A stretch of DNA of 64,000 nt from NCBI RefSeq assembly GCF_001429245.1, contig NZ_LMJE01000001.1, positions 461,047 to 525,046 of the forward strand, read 5' to 3'. This document shows, piece by piece, positions 43,909 through 53,278 of this stretch; within the stretch, counting starts at the first letter, position 1; the number at the start of each line of letters is the position of its first letter. Below the pieces are notes generated by a model. The model was not told the DNA's origin. It did not search any database and saw only the letters and a list, made by a program, of their open reading frames with translations. The DNA comes from Rhizobium sp. Root274 (lineage in GTDB: Bacteria > Pseudomonadota > Alphaproteobacteria > Rhizobiales > Rhizobiaceae). A program made the position numbers and the translations under genes.

Positions 43909-44262
43909 ATGCGCCTTCGCTCCGACATCTTCGTTTCCGCCCTCACCCGCCGCGTCTTTGCCGATGGCGGTTATGCTGCCGTCGTCATCAAGGGGTCCGA
44001 TGCTTCGGGCGCGATCTTTGTGCGGCAGCGGTTCCGCGACGGGCTGGAGACGCTTTATGGGCCGGCGCCGCAGGCTTTCATCGAGGTTGAGGACCGGGAC
44101 GACCGGTTGTTCGAGGCGCGGCTGTCTCGGGTCGAGCCGGAGATCGTTGAGGCGCTGATCGCGCGCGAGCAAAAATTCGATGGCGATCTCTGGCTGGTCG
44201 AGATCGAGAAGGATGCGATCGGCGATTATCTGGAGATTGTCAGTCCTTCAGCCTCTGCTTGA
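43909..44262 (+). CDS. DUF1491 family protein
   Basis: A 117-residue protein (MRLRSDIFVSALTRRVFADGGYAAVVIKGS... AGAIFVRQRF) matching DUF1491, known only in alphaproteobacteria, function unknown. It has no membrane segments. The C-terminal helix GDLWLVEIEK is acidic. The spacer after it carries a palindromic repeat. Confidence 0.85.
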   Translation: MRLRSDIFVSALTRRVFADGGYAAVVIKGSDASGAIFVRQRFRDGLETLYGPAPQAFIEVEDRDDRLFEARLSRVEPEIVEALIAREQKFDGDLWLVEIEKDAIGDYLEIVSPSASA

Positions 44263-44283
44263 GGCGCTTGAAAGGCCCCTCGA

Positions 44284-44312
44284 AAACCCTCCCCACAAGG
44301 GGGGAGGGGGGG
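44284..44312. repeat. short palindromic repeat
   Basis: AACCCTCCCCACAAGGGGGG followed by AGGG; CCCTCCCC and GGGGAGGG pair. It lies between the convergent DUF1491 and DUF2336 genes. Confidence 0.6.
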
Positions 44313-44376
44313 CTTAACCTGGCCGCGCCTTTCGTCCTGAAATTAGGCCTTGCCGCCACGCCCTCTATCGCTTGGT

Positions 44377-45552
44377 CTACCGCTTGCGGGCGCGCAGCAC
44401 CTGGCGGGCATGGTCGTCGCCGACGGGTTTGCGGGTGGCGGCGGTGCGGGCGGATCTGGCCAGATCTTCTGCGTTCAGGCTTTCGGCCCCGCGCTCCGGC
44501 GCCGGCTGTTCCGTCTCGCCGAAGGTGTAGCGGTCGGCGCGCAGCCAGCTGTCGATGCGGGCTTCGGCCTGGTCCGGGTCGATCGAGGCGAGCAGCGCGC
44601 GGGCGCGGGTTTCGCCGGCTTCGCTGCGGGCGAGATGGGGATAGATATGTTCGAGGATAAAGATGCTCTCGTCCTCGGCCATGGCGACGCCCGCCAGGGT
44701 CGTTGCGAGCTGGCGGCCGGAGATGTCGAGCAGGATGCGTTCGGCGAGCCAGCGGCTGGAGGTCAGAAGATCCGACAGCGTGGTGGCGAAGGCGCCACCG
44801 TCGAGCATCCGGGCAAAGCGGACGAGAAGCGCCGTCTGGACCGGCCCGACCTGCCGGCGGCCGAGGCGGTCGTCGGCTGCCGGTTTCTGCTGGTAGGCGA
44901 GCCGCTTGATCGTCTGGCGCAGGAGTTCTTCGCGGGCGCTGCGGGTCTCTGCCTCGTCCGGCTCACGGGCAGAGGCGGTCTGGTTGGCAGCGATGGCGCC
45001 GGGCAGATCCGTCATGGCGAGATCGGCCATGGTCTGTTCGAAGCTGGAGGGGCTGCGGGTCGCTGTCTGAACGGCAGCGGCTTCGGGCTGTGCCTCAAGG
45101 CCCGCGGCCTTTCCTGTCGCCCGTTCGGGGCGTGGCGGCAGCGCGTGGCGCAGGCTGACCAGGGCGTCGATCACCGTCGGCGACAGCCGCTCGCGCTTGA
45201 CGATGGCGCGGGCATGATCGGCGCCTTGGGTGCGGGCGATCATGATCAGCATGTCATCGGTGAGAGCCGGCGAGGAGGCGAGAAAGGGGGCGGCAATGGC
45301 GATCGGCTGGCTGGCGATGAAGGCGGCGATGGAGAGCGGCAGGTTGGGGCTCTGCGACAGGGCGGCCACGGCATCGCGCCGGGCTTCCATCGAGGAATGC
45401 GCATAGAGCGGCTGGAAAAGCTCGGCAAATTGTCGGAGTTCGGACTTGCCGGGAAAGGAGAGCGCCTGGAAACTCGTGACCGTGGCCATCAGAACGACAT
45501 CCTTGTTCCGCGCGCCGGCCGGCCTCTCAAGCTCCCTGAACTGTTCGCTCAC
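44377..45552 (-). CDS. DUF2336 family protein
   Basis: A 391-residue protein of the alphaproteobacterial DUF2336 family, composed of HEAT-like helical repeats (LSQSPNLPLSIAAFIAS, FARMLDGGAFATTLSDLL, and so on). In Caulobacter, relatives are tied to motility and cell-cycle networks. There is no catalytic motif. The start is GTG 45552 with GGAG upstream, inside a longer frame. A CtrA-like motif lies 50 bases upstream. Confidence 0.82.
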   Translation of the reverse strand: MSEQFRELERPAGARNKDVVLMATVTSFQALSFPGKSELRQFAELFQPLYAHSSMEARRDAVAALSQSPNLPLSIAAFIASQPIAIAAPFLASSPALTDDMLIMIARTQGADHARAIVKRERLSPTVIDALVSLRHALPPRPERATGKAAGLEAQPEAAAVQTATRSPSSFEQTMADLAMTDLPGAIAANQTASAREPDEAETRSAREELLRQTIKRLAYQQKPAADDRLGRRQVGPVQTALLVRFARMLDGGAFATTLSDLLTSSRWLAERILLDISGRQLATTLAGVAMAEDESIFILEHIYPHLARSEAGETRARALLASIDPDQAEARIDSWLRADRYTFGETEQPAPERGAESLNAEDLARSARTAATRKPVGDDHARQVLRARKR

Positions 45553-45876
45553 GACTAAGCACTCCAACGCAATACAGATGCGTGTCACTTTAGAACGATT
45601 TCGTTAGCAAGCTGTTAACTAACCTATGGCTTCTTGTGGCCTAACGGATGGTCAAGGACGGCGATTCGTTAGATGTTTCCGATATTAGGCATATGCGTGG
45701 CCCGGTTTCGCGGGCGGATCCGCGATACGGGACAGGCGTCGGAGAAAGGCGCAGATGACCCCGGTGCATGGCGAAAACCAGGCGACATGAACGGGAATGT
45801 GCCGGCCCCCTCAAAGGGGCAGGGTGAGATACTCCTTCATCCCTCTCGATCTTTTTTCATGGAAAAGGAGACGAGC
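45553..45876. other. spacer between DUF2336 and a small gene
   Basis: 324 bases of divergent spacer with the CtrA-like site at 45603-45618, and a small hairpin with GCCCC/GGGGC at about 45808-45825. The remainder shows no supportable gene. Confidence 0.4.
45603..45618. promoter_or_regulatory. CtrA-box-like motif upstream of the DUF2336 gene
   Basis: TTAG, seven bases, TTAAC: a full CtrA consensus (TTAA-N7-TTAAC) with one mismatch, about 50 bases before the gene start. It suggests cell-cycle control, in line with DUF2336 gene regulation in relatives. Confidence 0.5.
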
Positions 45877-46092
45877 ATGGCAGACATCATCAGGATCAAG
45901 GACCGGCAGGACGCGGCGCGGCGCAGCCAAGCGCCGATCGCTCACCCCGCCATCGGCACCAAGGCGGAGATCCTCTTCTTCACTGGCATCCGCCACGAAC
46001 GGCTCGACACCCAGGCGATCTGGCCGCGCGTCGAACTGCCGACGCTTCCGGCGCTTCCCGCACCGAACGGCGGCGATCGCCGGCCGTTTTGA
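45877..46092 (+). CDS. 71-residue conserved small protein
   Basis: Reads MADIIRIKDRQDAARRSQAPIAHPAIGTK..., ending NGGDRRPF. It has a helix at the start, a short hydrophobic strand (AEILFFTGIRH) and a Pro-rich tail (ELPTLPALPAP). AAAGGAGA precedes the ATG, one of the best ribosome-binding sites in the window. No family assigned; probably conserved in rhizobia (inference from the sequence style). The spacer 46093-46316 has nothing assignable. Confidence 0.65.
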   Translation: MADIIRIKDRQDAARRSQAPIAHPAIGTKAEILFFTGIRHERLDTQAIWPRVELPTLPALPAPNGGDRRPF

Positions 46093-46316
46093 GCGGGCAT
46101 TAGACTGGTCCGCCTCAAGACCGCGGTTGAGAAGGGCGGAACGATAAAGTCTGTGCCGATAGACTGCGGCCGAAAACTTCTTACGGCCGGCCTACCGGCT
46201 CCGCGCCGGATATTGGGGTCGTGTCCGCACGGCCGATGACAGCGCGACGTCCCCATGCTTCCCACGAATTTGCTATAGTCCGCCACCGGAGCGATATCTC
46301 TGAATGACCCGTCCGC

Positions 46317-46868
46317 TCAGCGGCCGGTAAACGGCAGGCATTCGGCGTCGGACAGGAAGGCCTTGGCTTCCGGTTCGGCACTTTTCTGCGCGGCGAGCGC
46401 TCGCAAGACGACATAGCCGACGGTGCCGCGATGTTCGACCAAAATGGTTTCGGCGAGCGCTGCAATCGGCGTCTTGCGCAGTTGCGCCACCTGCACCGGG
46501 GTTGCGACCAGCATGTCGAGATCGCCGGCAACCGAGGTGCGGTCATTCATCGAATAGACCTCGTTGCCATTCTCGTCGAAGATCGCGACGGACCAGAAAT
46601 CGACGCCGTCGCCGGCGGCCACCAGGGACAGCGGCTGGCGGGTGATATCGAAATGACAGACGGCAACCTTGAGATAGGGGTCGAGGCTGGCAAGACCGGT
46701 CTTGTCGGGACGTTCTCCAAGGGCGTGGAAGACGAAAGGCGCGCCCTCCTTGGTCACCCGCGTATAGGCGTCCTGGCCGGTGAAATGCGGTACGCCGAGA
46801 ATGATGACGATGTGCAGCAGGACGGCGCCGAACATGCCCGTGACCAGTGCGTACAGGATCTTTTTCAT
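46317..46868 (-). CDS. DUF1254 family membrane protein
   Basis: A 183-residue protein with one N-terminal membrane helix (ILYALVTGMFGAVLLHIVIILG) and a periplasmic domain with the DUF1254-like DPYLKVAVCHFDI, FWSVAIFDENGNEVYSMNDRT. Its ATG overlaps the TGA of the DUF1214 gene upstream, so the pair is an operon. In many bacteria DUF1254 and DUF1214 occur fused in one protein; here they are separate genes. Confidence 0.75.
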   Translation of the reverse strand: MKKILYALVTGMFGAVLLHIVIILGVPHFTGQDAYTRVTKEGAPFVFHALGERPDKTGLASLDPYLKVAVCHFDITRQPLSLVAAGDGVDFWSVAIFDENGNEVYSMNDRTSVAGDLDMLVATPVQVAQLRKTPIAALAETILVEHRGTVGYVVLRALAAQKSAEPEAKAFLSDAECLPFTGR

Positions 46869-47554
46869 TGGCCGCATCCCGTCTGCTCGACCACCGGCAT
46901 GTCGAGGCCGGACAGCCCCGTCGAGGCGGCAGCCGGCGTATCGAGAAGCGTCAGCACCAGCTGGAAGGCGCCGGTATCGGGGAGCGCCAGCCAGTTGCCG
47001 GGCTGGGCGCTGCGGGAAATGGCGATCTCGAAAGTGCCGTCGCGCTGGCGCAGGATGCGCTGGGAGTTCTTCGCGACCGGCAGATCGGCGCCGGCGGAGA
47101 GCGGCACACCGGCACTGTCGGCCGCGTAAAGCGTCCAGAGGCGTGCCACCGGCGTTCGTCCGGAGAGACGGTAGGAACAGGTGCCGGTGAGTGCCAGACC
47201 CTTGGAATCGCGCAAGGCGGTGAATTGCAGCCCCTCGGCCGAGCCATAGAGCAGCCGCCCGGCCTTTGCCCGATGCGCCTTGGCATAGGGGTCGGCATCG
47301 ACCGTCTGGGCCGCCGGGAAAGCCCGCCAGCCGCCGACCTCGATCGCCCCGAAGCCGACCGAGGCGGTCAGCATCGACTGTGCCGACAGGATCGCCCCGC
47401 CAAAGGCAGTGAGAAGCGCGATCGCAACGAGGAAGGGGACACGAAACAAGGGTTGCTGGACCTCGGGACAAGGCGGCCGCGCCGCGCGGGTATGAGGTCG
47501 AACGGGTATCACTGATTCGGGAGTGAGGGAAGTTTGGGGCGCGTGCGCCGGCAA
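46865..47554 (-). CDS. DUF1214 family protein
   Basis: Up to 229 residues: an arginine-rich start, one membrane helix (VPFLVAIALLTAFGGAILSAQ) and a periplasmic domain with the DUF1214 pattern LWTLYAADSAGVPL, RDGTFEIAISR and NWLALPDTGAFQLVLTLLD. The start is uncertain: the frame begins with TTG at 47554 without a ribosome-binding site; a TTG at 47449 (just before FRVPF) may be the true start. The gene is paired with DUF1254. Confidence 0.7.
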   Translation of the reverse strand: MPAHAPQTSLTPESVIPVRPHTRAARPPCPEVQQPLFRVPFLVAIALLTAFGGAILSAQSMLTASVGFGAIEVGGWRAFPAAQTVDADPYAKAHRAKAGRLLYGSAEGLQFTALRDSKGLALTGTCSYRLSGRTPVARLWTLYAADSAGVPLSAGADLPVAKNSQRILRQRDGTFEIAISRSAQPGNWLALPDTGAFQLVLTLLDTPAAASTGLSGLDMPVVEQTGCGQ

Positions 47555-47614
47555 GAAGGCGGGTGCGCGGTCGCTTACGAGAGGCAGCAGCGCTGGCTGA
47601 CTGCCCCTCCCCTC

Positions 47615-49138
47615 CTACACTTTCACTGCCAGGCGCAGGCCGCCCCAGTGGCGTCCGGCGACGAAGATCGGGGCGGAGATGTCCTTCATCAGCACGAACT
47701 GGCCGCCGCCCATGTCGCGGCGGTAGGTCTGGACGAGGAAGGGCGCCTTCGAGCGGCCGGCGGCCAGGCCGACGCGATCGTTGAAGATGCGGCGGTTGCG
47801 GCAGTTGGCGGTGTTCCACACGGTGTCGCCGGGGCGCTGGGCCTGGGCGAACTTCTTGTTGTGGGTCGGCAGATAGCCGTTTTCATCAATGGCCGCGCAG
47901 AAGCCGATGCGATCGGAGATCTGTGTGACCGGTTCCTGGATGGCCGGCAGAACCTGGTCGGTAAACTCGGTGAAGGCCGTCATCATCTGCACCGGGTCGG
48001 TGCCCGGGATCGGGCGATAGTTGCGGTCGAAGAGATCGGCCATGCGGATGCGGCCGCTGTCGACCGCCTGCTGGAAGGTGTCGGAGATCTGCCGGGCGAC
48101 GGAAACGGCGGTGTCGATCCAGCGGCTGTCGGCGGTCTCGATGCCGGCGCTCGCGGTCAGCTGGATCAGGGTTTCGGAAAGTGCCACGACCTTGTCGACG
48201 CGGCCCGCGGTCTGTTGCAAGTGGTGGTCGGACTGGCGCACCTCGCCGGCCATGGTGTCGAGCGTGGCGACGAATTCCGAACACTGGCGGTCGACGCGGT
48301 CGGTGGTGCCGGCCATGGTGGAGGAGCCGTCGAGAATGCGGGTGATGACCCCTTCCATGGCGCCGAAGGAGGCATGCATCGCCTGGGAGGTTTGGCGCAC
48401 GTCACGCGCACTTTCCGTCGCTCCCCGACCGGCTTCGGTGAGGCGGATGATCTTCTGGCGGAGCTCGCCCAGCGTCTGCTGGATCGCACCCGTCGCCTGG
48501 GAGGTCTGGAGCGCCAGCGCCCGGACTTCGGCTGCAACGACGGCAAAGCCCTTGCCGGCCTCGCCGGCACGGGCCGCCTCGATCGCGGCATTGAGCGCCA
48601 AAAGATTGGTCTGGCGGGCGATCGTACCGATCTCCTCGGCGACCTTGTCGACTTCGGCAAGCGAGCGGGAGAATGTGCCGATCTCGGTGCCGATTTCTTC
48701 CGAAGCCTCGACCATGGTGTCGATCTTGCCGACGGCCCCTGTCAGCCTCGTTGCGCTGTCGCTCAGCATGCGCCGGGCTTCACCGGCTGTCTGGTCGGTT
48801 TCGCGCAGCGAGGTCGCGACATCGCGATTGGTTTCGGCGATCGAAAGCGCGGTGCGGGTGATCTGGTCAAAGGTGGCGGCATGGCGCTTGGATACACCGG
48901 CCACATCCTGGATGGCGCCGGCGATATCAACGAGATCGACACCGAGCGTCGAGGCTTCATTGGCCAGACGCTCGATGATGCCGCGCAGGCGAGCGGCGTC
49001 GGCTGCGGCATCCGCATGCGACGCGGGTTCGGATGGAATGTCCGACGGGGTTTGCGGCGCAGACGTGGCCGTCCCTTGCCCGGCTTGCGGGTTCGGATCG
49101 ACAGTCATCGGTGTTGCAGCATTCATTGCAGCATGCAT
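47615..49138 (-). CDS. soluble methyl-accepting chemotaxis protein with C-terminal sensor
   Basis: A 507-residue cytoplasmic receptor. The helical signalling module comes first, with the tip [29 protein letters not shown] near residues 180-205. A C-terminal domain of about 150 residues (from [20 protein letters not shown] to [14 protein letters not shown]) resembles a PAS/Cache-type sensor with [11 protein letters not shown] and [14 protein letters not shown]. There are no membrane segments. The order (signalling first, sensor last) is unusual. The ATG at 49138 has GGAGGAGG upstream. Confidence 0.85.
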   Translation of the reverse strand: MHAAMNAATPMTVDPNPQAGQGTATSAPQTPSDIPSEPASHADAAADAARLRGIIERLANEASTLGVDLVDIAGAIQDVAGVSKRHAATFDQITRTALSIAETNRDVATSLRETDQTAGEARRMLSDSATRLTGAVGKIDTMVEASEEIGTEIGTFSRSLAEVDKVAEEIGTIARQTNLLALNAAIEAARAGEAGKGFAVVAAEVRALALQTSQATGAIQQTLGELRQKIIRLTEAGRGATESARDVRQTSQAMHASFGAMEGVITRILDGSSTMAGTTDRVDRQCSEFVATLDTMAGEVRQSDHHLQQTAGRVDKVVALSETLIQLTASAGIETADSRWIDTAVSVARQISDTFQQAVDSGRIRMADLFDRNYRPIPGTDPVQMMTAFTEFTDQVLPAIQEPVTQISDRIGFCAAIDENGYLPTHNKKFAQAQRPGDTVWNTANCRNRRIFNDRVGLAAGRSKAPFLVQTYRRDMGGGQFVLMKDISAPIFVAGRHWGGLRLAVKV

Positions 49139-49245
49139 GGCCAGCTCCTCCTCCAATCGGCGAAGTATGCGGGCCTCATGCTTAACGAGTCCTTGCTTCA
49201 GCAGCCCCTACATTTCGCTTAGACGAAAGATGCAGAAAAAGGGGC

Positions 49246-50289
49246 TCAGAGCGCGCCGATGGACTTCAGCTTCTTCAGGACGGCAGCACTCGGCTCGCCG
49301 GTTTCGGGCAGCTGGTAATGGCGCTCGAAGCGGCGGATGGCGGCGCGGGTCTGTTCACCGGGCACGCCATCGATGGTGACGTCCTTGTAGGCCATGTTCG
49401 ACAGGCCGCGCTGGATTTCCATGACGAGGCCGGGATCGAAGCTCGCCTGCTGGATCGGCGGCGGCTGGTCGGCGGCGGGCTTCACATCCTGCGGCGGCAC
49501 GAGAGCCGTTGCCGGAAGTCTTGCGGGTTCGGCCATCGTGCCGGGAGCCGTGACGGGCCGGCGCGGGGCGGTGACGACACGGGTTTCGGCCGAGCGGATG
49601 GCAGCGGCGACGGGATCTTCGGCGGGGCTTGCGATCTCCGGCGCCGGACGCTGGGCGGGCACGGCGGCGGTGACATTGCGGTCGAGCGCAAGGGCTGCGA
49701 GCAGTTCCGGGCTGACGAGCCCGTTTGCCTCCATGCCGACGGTCTTCTGGAAGACGGCGATGGCGGTTTCGGTGCGCGGGCCGACCACACCGTCGGGTTC
49801 GCCCTGATAGAGGCCACGGCGCAGGAGTTCGGCCTGGACCTTCCGGATGATATCGGCGGTTTCGCTGGCGGCGGCAGGCAGTGCTGCGGGTGTCGCCTGC
49901 GGATCGGCAGCCATGCGGGTGGCGCCATCGGCAGGCGCGGCTTCGGCCGTTTCTTCGGTCGACGCCTCCCCTTCCCGCTCGATCTTGAAGGTGGTGACAT
50001 TGGCCGGATCATGGGCTTTTAGCAGCGGGCTTTTGGGCATGCCGGCAAGAGCGGTAAAATCGGCGGCGTCGCGGGTGCGCAGGAAGGGCGACGGATGCTG
50101 GCCGGGCTGATACCAGAGGGCATTGGCGGCGACCGTGCCGAAGACGAGCGAAAACAGGGTGACGCCAGCCACCGAGCGCGGATAGCGCCCGGCGAGCCGC
50201 GCAAGCGCGGTGCCGCCGGCGAGAAGCAGCGACAGCGCGTGACGCGCCGGCTTTTTCTTCTCAGGCGATTTTCGCTTCCGCTTTGTCAT
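49246..50289 (-). CDS. peptidoglycan-binding protein with one membrane anchor
   Basis: A 347-residue protein: basic cytoplasmic N-terminus, one helix (SVAGVTLFSLVFGTVAANALWY), a long Pro/Ala-rich linker, and two PG_binding_1 domains (VQAELLRRGLYQGEPDGVVGPRTETAIAVFQ and IQRGLSNMAYKDVTIDGVPGEQTRAAIRRFE). It should sit in the periplasm against the wall. Its start overlaps the 3' end of the DivJ-like kinase by 29 bases, so the two are one operon. A wall-related role near cell-cycle control is inference. Confidence 0.88.
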   Translation of the reverse strand: MTKRKRKSPEKKKPARHALSLLLAGGTALARLAGRYPRSVAGVTLFSLVFGTVAANALWYQPGQHPSPFLRTRDAADFTALAGMPKSPLLKAHDPANVTTFKIEREGEASTEETAEAAPADGATRMAADPQATPAALPAAASETADIIRKVQAELLRRGLYQGEPDGVVGPRTETAIAVFQKTVGMEANGLVSPELLAALALDRNVTAAVPAQRPAPEIASPAEDPVAAAIRSAETRVVTAPRRPVTAPGTMAEPARLPATALVPPQDVKPAADQPPPIQQASFDPGLVMEIQRGLSNMAYKDVTIDGVPGEQTRAAIRRFERHYQLPETGEPSAAVLKKLKSIGAL

Positions 50290-51826
50290 GCGTCGCTGCT
50301 TTCCCGCTTTCCTCGTTCGTCAAAACCGGCTGCGACAGGCGCGGCGGGAATTCGACCATGTTGTTGTCGTCGGCGGCTACGGTGCCGGAACCGTCGGCCG
50401 GCAGCGTCACGGTCACGACCGTGCCCTCGCCGCGATGGCTCTCGATCATAAAGGTGCCGCCATGCAGCGCAGTCAAGCCCTTGACCAGCGAAAGCCCCAG
50501 GCCTGAGCCTTCGTGATTGCGATTGAGGTCGTCCTGGATCTGGGTGAAGGGACGGCCGAGGAGCGCCATCTTTTCCGGCGCGATGCCGCAGCCGGTGTCG
50601 CTGATCGAGACGACGAAATCGGAACCCCGGCGCATGGCATCCAGCGTGACGGCGCCGCCGGCGGGGGTGAACTTGATGGCATTGCCGATCAGGTTGATGA
50701 CGATCTGGCGAAGCGCCCGGCTGTCGGCGGTGATGTCGCCCAGACCGCGCGGCAGGCGGCTTGAGAGCTTGACGCCCTTGGCCGAGGCCTGCAGCGAGAG
50801 CATGCGCTCACATTCCGTCAGCGTCTCGGCGACGTCGAAGCTTTCCAGCATCAGCTCGTAGCGGCCGGCCTCGATCTTCGACATGTCGAGCATGGTGTTG
50901 ACCACCGAGAGCAGATGGACGCCCGACTGGCGGATCAGCTGGACATATTCGCGCTGGCGGTCGTTTTCGAGCTTGCCGAAATATTCGCCGGCGAGGATGT
51001 CGGAAAAGCCGAGAATGGCGTTGAGCGGCGTGCGCATCTCGTGGCTGACGGCGGCGAGGAAGCGGCTCTTCAGCTCGTGGGCGGCATGGGCTTCGTGTTC
51101 CTTGACGCGCACGGCATCGCGCATCTGCATTTCGCCTTCGATGTCAAGCATCTGGGCGCGCACTGCAGAGAGCTGGCCATCGGGCCCGCGCACGGCGGTC
51201 ATGTCGAGGCGGACATTGAGGAACTGGGCCTGATCGAGGCCAAGCACCGGACGATCGAGGCGGAGATCAATGACGACGATATCGGCGCCGAGGCGCAGGT
51301 CATCCAGCGCACGGGCAAAGGCCAAACGGTCGGAAACATGGACCTGCTCGACGAAAGGCCGGGCGAGCGGTTCGCGCAGGAAGGACAGGAAGAGATCGCG
51401 GTCACGGCCACCGGAGGCGCGCACGACACCGGCGGTATCGAGCGTTAGGAAGAGCCCGGGGCAATAGTCCCAGGGGTCGATCATCGGTTCGGCATCCGCC
51501 TCGCGGGCATCTGCACGACCAGCGCCGAAGCGGGTGCCGGCCACCAGTGCGACGGCAGAGATGAGATAGAGGCTGAAGGCCAGCGACACGCCGATCGGCA
51601 GGCCGGCGGCGGCGCCGAAGATAAGCGTGAGGCCGGCGGGGAAGAGCATGAGTGCTGCGGCAAAGCCTGCCGTCAGGCGACGCAGGAGGCGGAGTTCGGC
51701 AGCGTCGGTCGCACGCGTTCCGGCATGGCGCGCAAGCACGCGCAGCATCAGCGCGTCCATCGCCATCGTCCAAGCATCCGACATTTTACGCAATACAACC
51801 ACGCCAGAAATCCGCGATGGGTTCAT
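50261..51826 (-). CDS. divJ: DivJ/PdhS-like membrane histidine kinase
   Basis: A 521-residue sensor kinase. Two membrane helices (about 52-100), a PAS-like linker, then HisKA with SHEMRTPLNAILGFSDI (His262) and an HATPase domain with NLIGNAIKFTPAGG, SDTGCGIAPEKM and GSGLGLSLVKGL. The H-box resembles DivJ/PleC/PdhS kinases, which act on DivK and so on the CtrA pathway. The DivJ assignment also rests on position near mucR, as I recall from relatives; it is not proved. A CtrA half-site lies upstream. Confidence 0.65.
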   Translation of the reverse strand: MNPSRISGVVVLRKMSDAWTMAMDALMLRVLARHAGTRATDAAELRLLRRLTAGFAAALMLFPAGLTLIFGAAAGLPIGVSLAFSLYLISAVALVAGTRFGAGRADAREADAEPMIDPWDYCPGLFLTLDTAGVVRASGGRDRDLFLSFLREPLARPFVEQVHVSDRLAFARALDDLRLGADIVVIDLRLDRPVLGLDQAQFLNVRLDMTAVRGPDGQLSAVRAQMLDIEGEMQMRDAVRVKEHEAHAAHELKSRFLAAVSHEMRTPLNAILGFSDILAGEYFGKLENDRQREYVQLIRQSGVHLLSVVNTMLDMSKIEAGRYELMLESFDVAETLTECERMLSLQASAKGVKLSSRLPRGLGDITADSRALRQIVINLIGNAIKFTPAGGAVTLDAMRRGSDFVVSISDTGCGIAPEKMALLGRPFTQIQDDLNRNHEGSGLGLSLVKGLTALHGGTFMIESHRGEGTVVTVTLPADGSGTVAADDNNMVEFPPRLSQPVLTNEESGKAATHDKAEAKIA

Positions 51827-52262
51827 CTCATTTCACTGCCGGACAATAGGCGCCACGCGCTTAAGGAATAGATAAGGCTGGGGCTCGGAAAGGCGCCGAT
51901 CGGGCCGATCCGACCCGAAACGGGACAGGGATCTGGTCCTTTCCATTCTATGGTTAATGGAGCGTAAGCGCTGATTTCGTTCAATTTTTCACGACAGCGT
52001 TAACGCTTGGGGCAGCGAACCCCTCGAAGAAACGGTGGATTGTCGGGCGCTCGCCACACTTATGCTTAACGACGGCCGATAAACTTTGACGGGAAAGGGC
52101 GAACAACCGGCGATCGAACGCATTTTAATCAAATTCGTCTCGAAAGCGCGGGGTTTTCGAAAAGCGATTTTGGCGAATCGGGGGCTAGGGTCCAGCCCAT
52201 TAGTTCGGGACAACCCGACGAAAGTCCGGCAACGACCGGCAACAGGGATATCGGTGACGATC
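51827..52262. other. divergent spacer with CtrA-like motifs
   Basis: 436 bases without a convincing gene between the DivJ-like kinase and the DUF5330 gene. It holds ATGGTTAA (51950-51957; its reverse TTAACCAT is a CtrA half-site), a perfect 12-bp palindrome AGCGTTAACGCT (51996-52007) and another TTAACG at about 52070. Expected to contain both promoters. Confidence 0.55.
51950..51957. promoter_or_regulatory. CtrA half-site
   Basis: The complement reads TTAACCAT, the 8-mer half-site preferred by CtrA in alphaproteobacteria. It lies about 125 bases before the DivJ-like gene. Confidence 0.45.
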
Positions 52263-52742
52263 ATGTGGTTTCTGATCAAGGGAACTTTCTATTGCTCGGT
52301 GGCGCTTGTTGCGCTGTCCTATCTCGGCAGTCCGCCCCGGGAAGAAGGACAGGGCGGCGCGACGCTTCAGATCGGGGACGCGTTTGCGGCGGCGACCGAC
52401 GCCTATGCCTATGTCTCCTCGATCTGCGTCGAGAAGCCGGATGTCTGCGAAAAGGGCAAGCAGACCTTCCAGGCGCTCGGCCAGCGGGCCCGCGAGGGGG
52501 CGCTTGTTGCCTATCAGCTGCTCGACAAGCAGTTCAGCGATGACGGTTCGGCCAAGGTGGCCGAGGAGATGCCTTTGCCGAAAAAGGGCGTGGTGGAGAT
52601 CGTTAAGCCTCAAGTGGAAACGCCCGTCCATGCGGTTGCCGAGACGGAAGACCCAGTGCGGGAAGCCATCGTGACGGGAACCGTCGTTCCCGACGCCCGG
52701 CCAAAACACCTGCCGAAGCCCTATACGCCGCCCAAGCCCTGA
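52263..52742 (+). CDS. DUF5330 family protein
   Basis: A 159-residue protein: an N-terminal signal anchor (MWFLIKGTFYCSVALVALSYLG), a compact segment with two cysteines (ICVEKPDVCEKGKQTFQALG) and a Pro/Lys-rich tail (PKHLPKPYTPPKP). It matches DUF5330, found in Rhizobiales, function unknown; probably periplasmic. The neighbouring kinase and peptidoglycan-binding genes suggest an envelope role. GTG at 52254 is an alternative start. Confidence 0.78.
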   Translation: MWFLIKGTFYCSVALVALSYLGSPPREEGQGGATLQIGDAFAAATDAYAYVSSICVEKPDVCEKGKQTFQALGQRAREGALVAYQLLDKQFSDDGSAKVAEEMPLPKKGVVEIVKPQVETPVHAVAETEDPVREAIVTGTVVPDARPKHLPKPYTPPKP

Positions 52743-52900
52743 GTTTGAGCCGAAACCGGATCCCGCCGAGGAGACGACCCGGTTTCCCACCCGACGAATT
52801 GCGGGGCGCCCAACGCCCCTCCCCCTTGCATCCCTTTCCCGATTTCGGGCCGGGATGCCTGTCTGCCTGTCCCTGAACTGAAAACTATCGGCATTTGCCG

Positions 52901-52932
52901 GGCCGCGAGATTTCGTCTCGCGGCCTTTTTTT
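52901..52932 (+). terminator. intrinsic terminator after DUF5330
   Basis: GGCCGCGAGA, loop TTTCG, TCTCGCGGCC and seven T residues. Perfect 10-bp stem. It ends 190 bases after the DUF5330 stop and prevents read-through into the toxin module. Confidence 0.92.
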
Positions 52933-52960
52933 CGGTTGGGCAGGGGCGGTCGCAGACGCA

Positions 52961-52973
52961 TTGCAGACTGCAA
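52961..52973. promoter_or_regulatory. operator-like dyad of the RHH/RelE module
   Basis: TTGCAG-A-CTGCAA, perfect 6-bp arms, 48 bases before the antitoxin ATG. Candidate binding site for the ribbon-helix-helix antitoxin. Confidence 0.5.
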
Positions 52974-53020
52974 GACAACGTTTTACACTGTCATTCAGCC
53001 CGATCTGGAGTTGCCTGATC

Positions 53021-53278
53021 ATGACGACCAAGCCAACCGAATCCGTCACGCTTCATATGCCATCCGATGTGCTTGCTCAGGTCGAGACCATTGCGGAGGC
53101 GACAGAACGTTCCCGCAGCCAGATCATTGTCAGGGCCGTCCGCGCTTATCTCTTGCAAGAAGGTGGCGATATACTGAATGCGATCGAGGGGCGCGCGCAG
53201 ATCGCTGCTGGTGAATATGAGGATTTTGACGACGTCATTGCCGAGATGGACCAGATCATCGCCGGCAATGTTGCATGA
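53021..53278 (+). CDS. ribbon-helix-helix (CopG/ParD-like) antitoxin
   Basis: An 85-residue RHH protein: the beta strand SVTLHMPSDVLAQVETIAEATERSRSQIIVRAVRAYL gives the DNA-binding dimer, and the acidic tail (EDFDDVIAEMDQIIAG) the toxin-binding segment. The ATG of the toxin gene overlaps its stop (ATGA). No strong ribosome-binding site; GGAG lies 13 bases upstream. Confidence 0.85.
   Translation: MTTKPTESVTLHMPSDVLAQVETIAEATERSRSQIIVRAVRAYLLQEGGDILNAIEGRAQIAAGEYEDFDDVIAEMDQIIAGNVA

Noticed and set aside
46317..47819. Reading the DUF1254 frame as one 500-residue protein
   Set aside because: The upstream part of that frame is the shadow of the DUF1214 gene; the clear ATG at 46868 with a membrane signal marks the real start.
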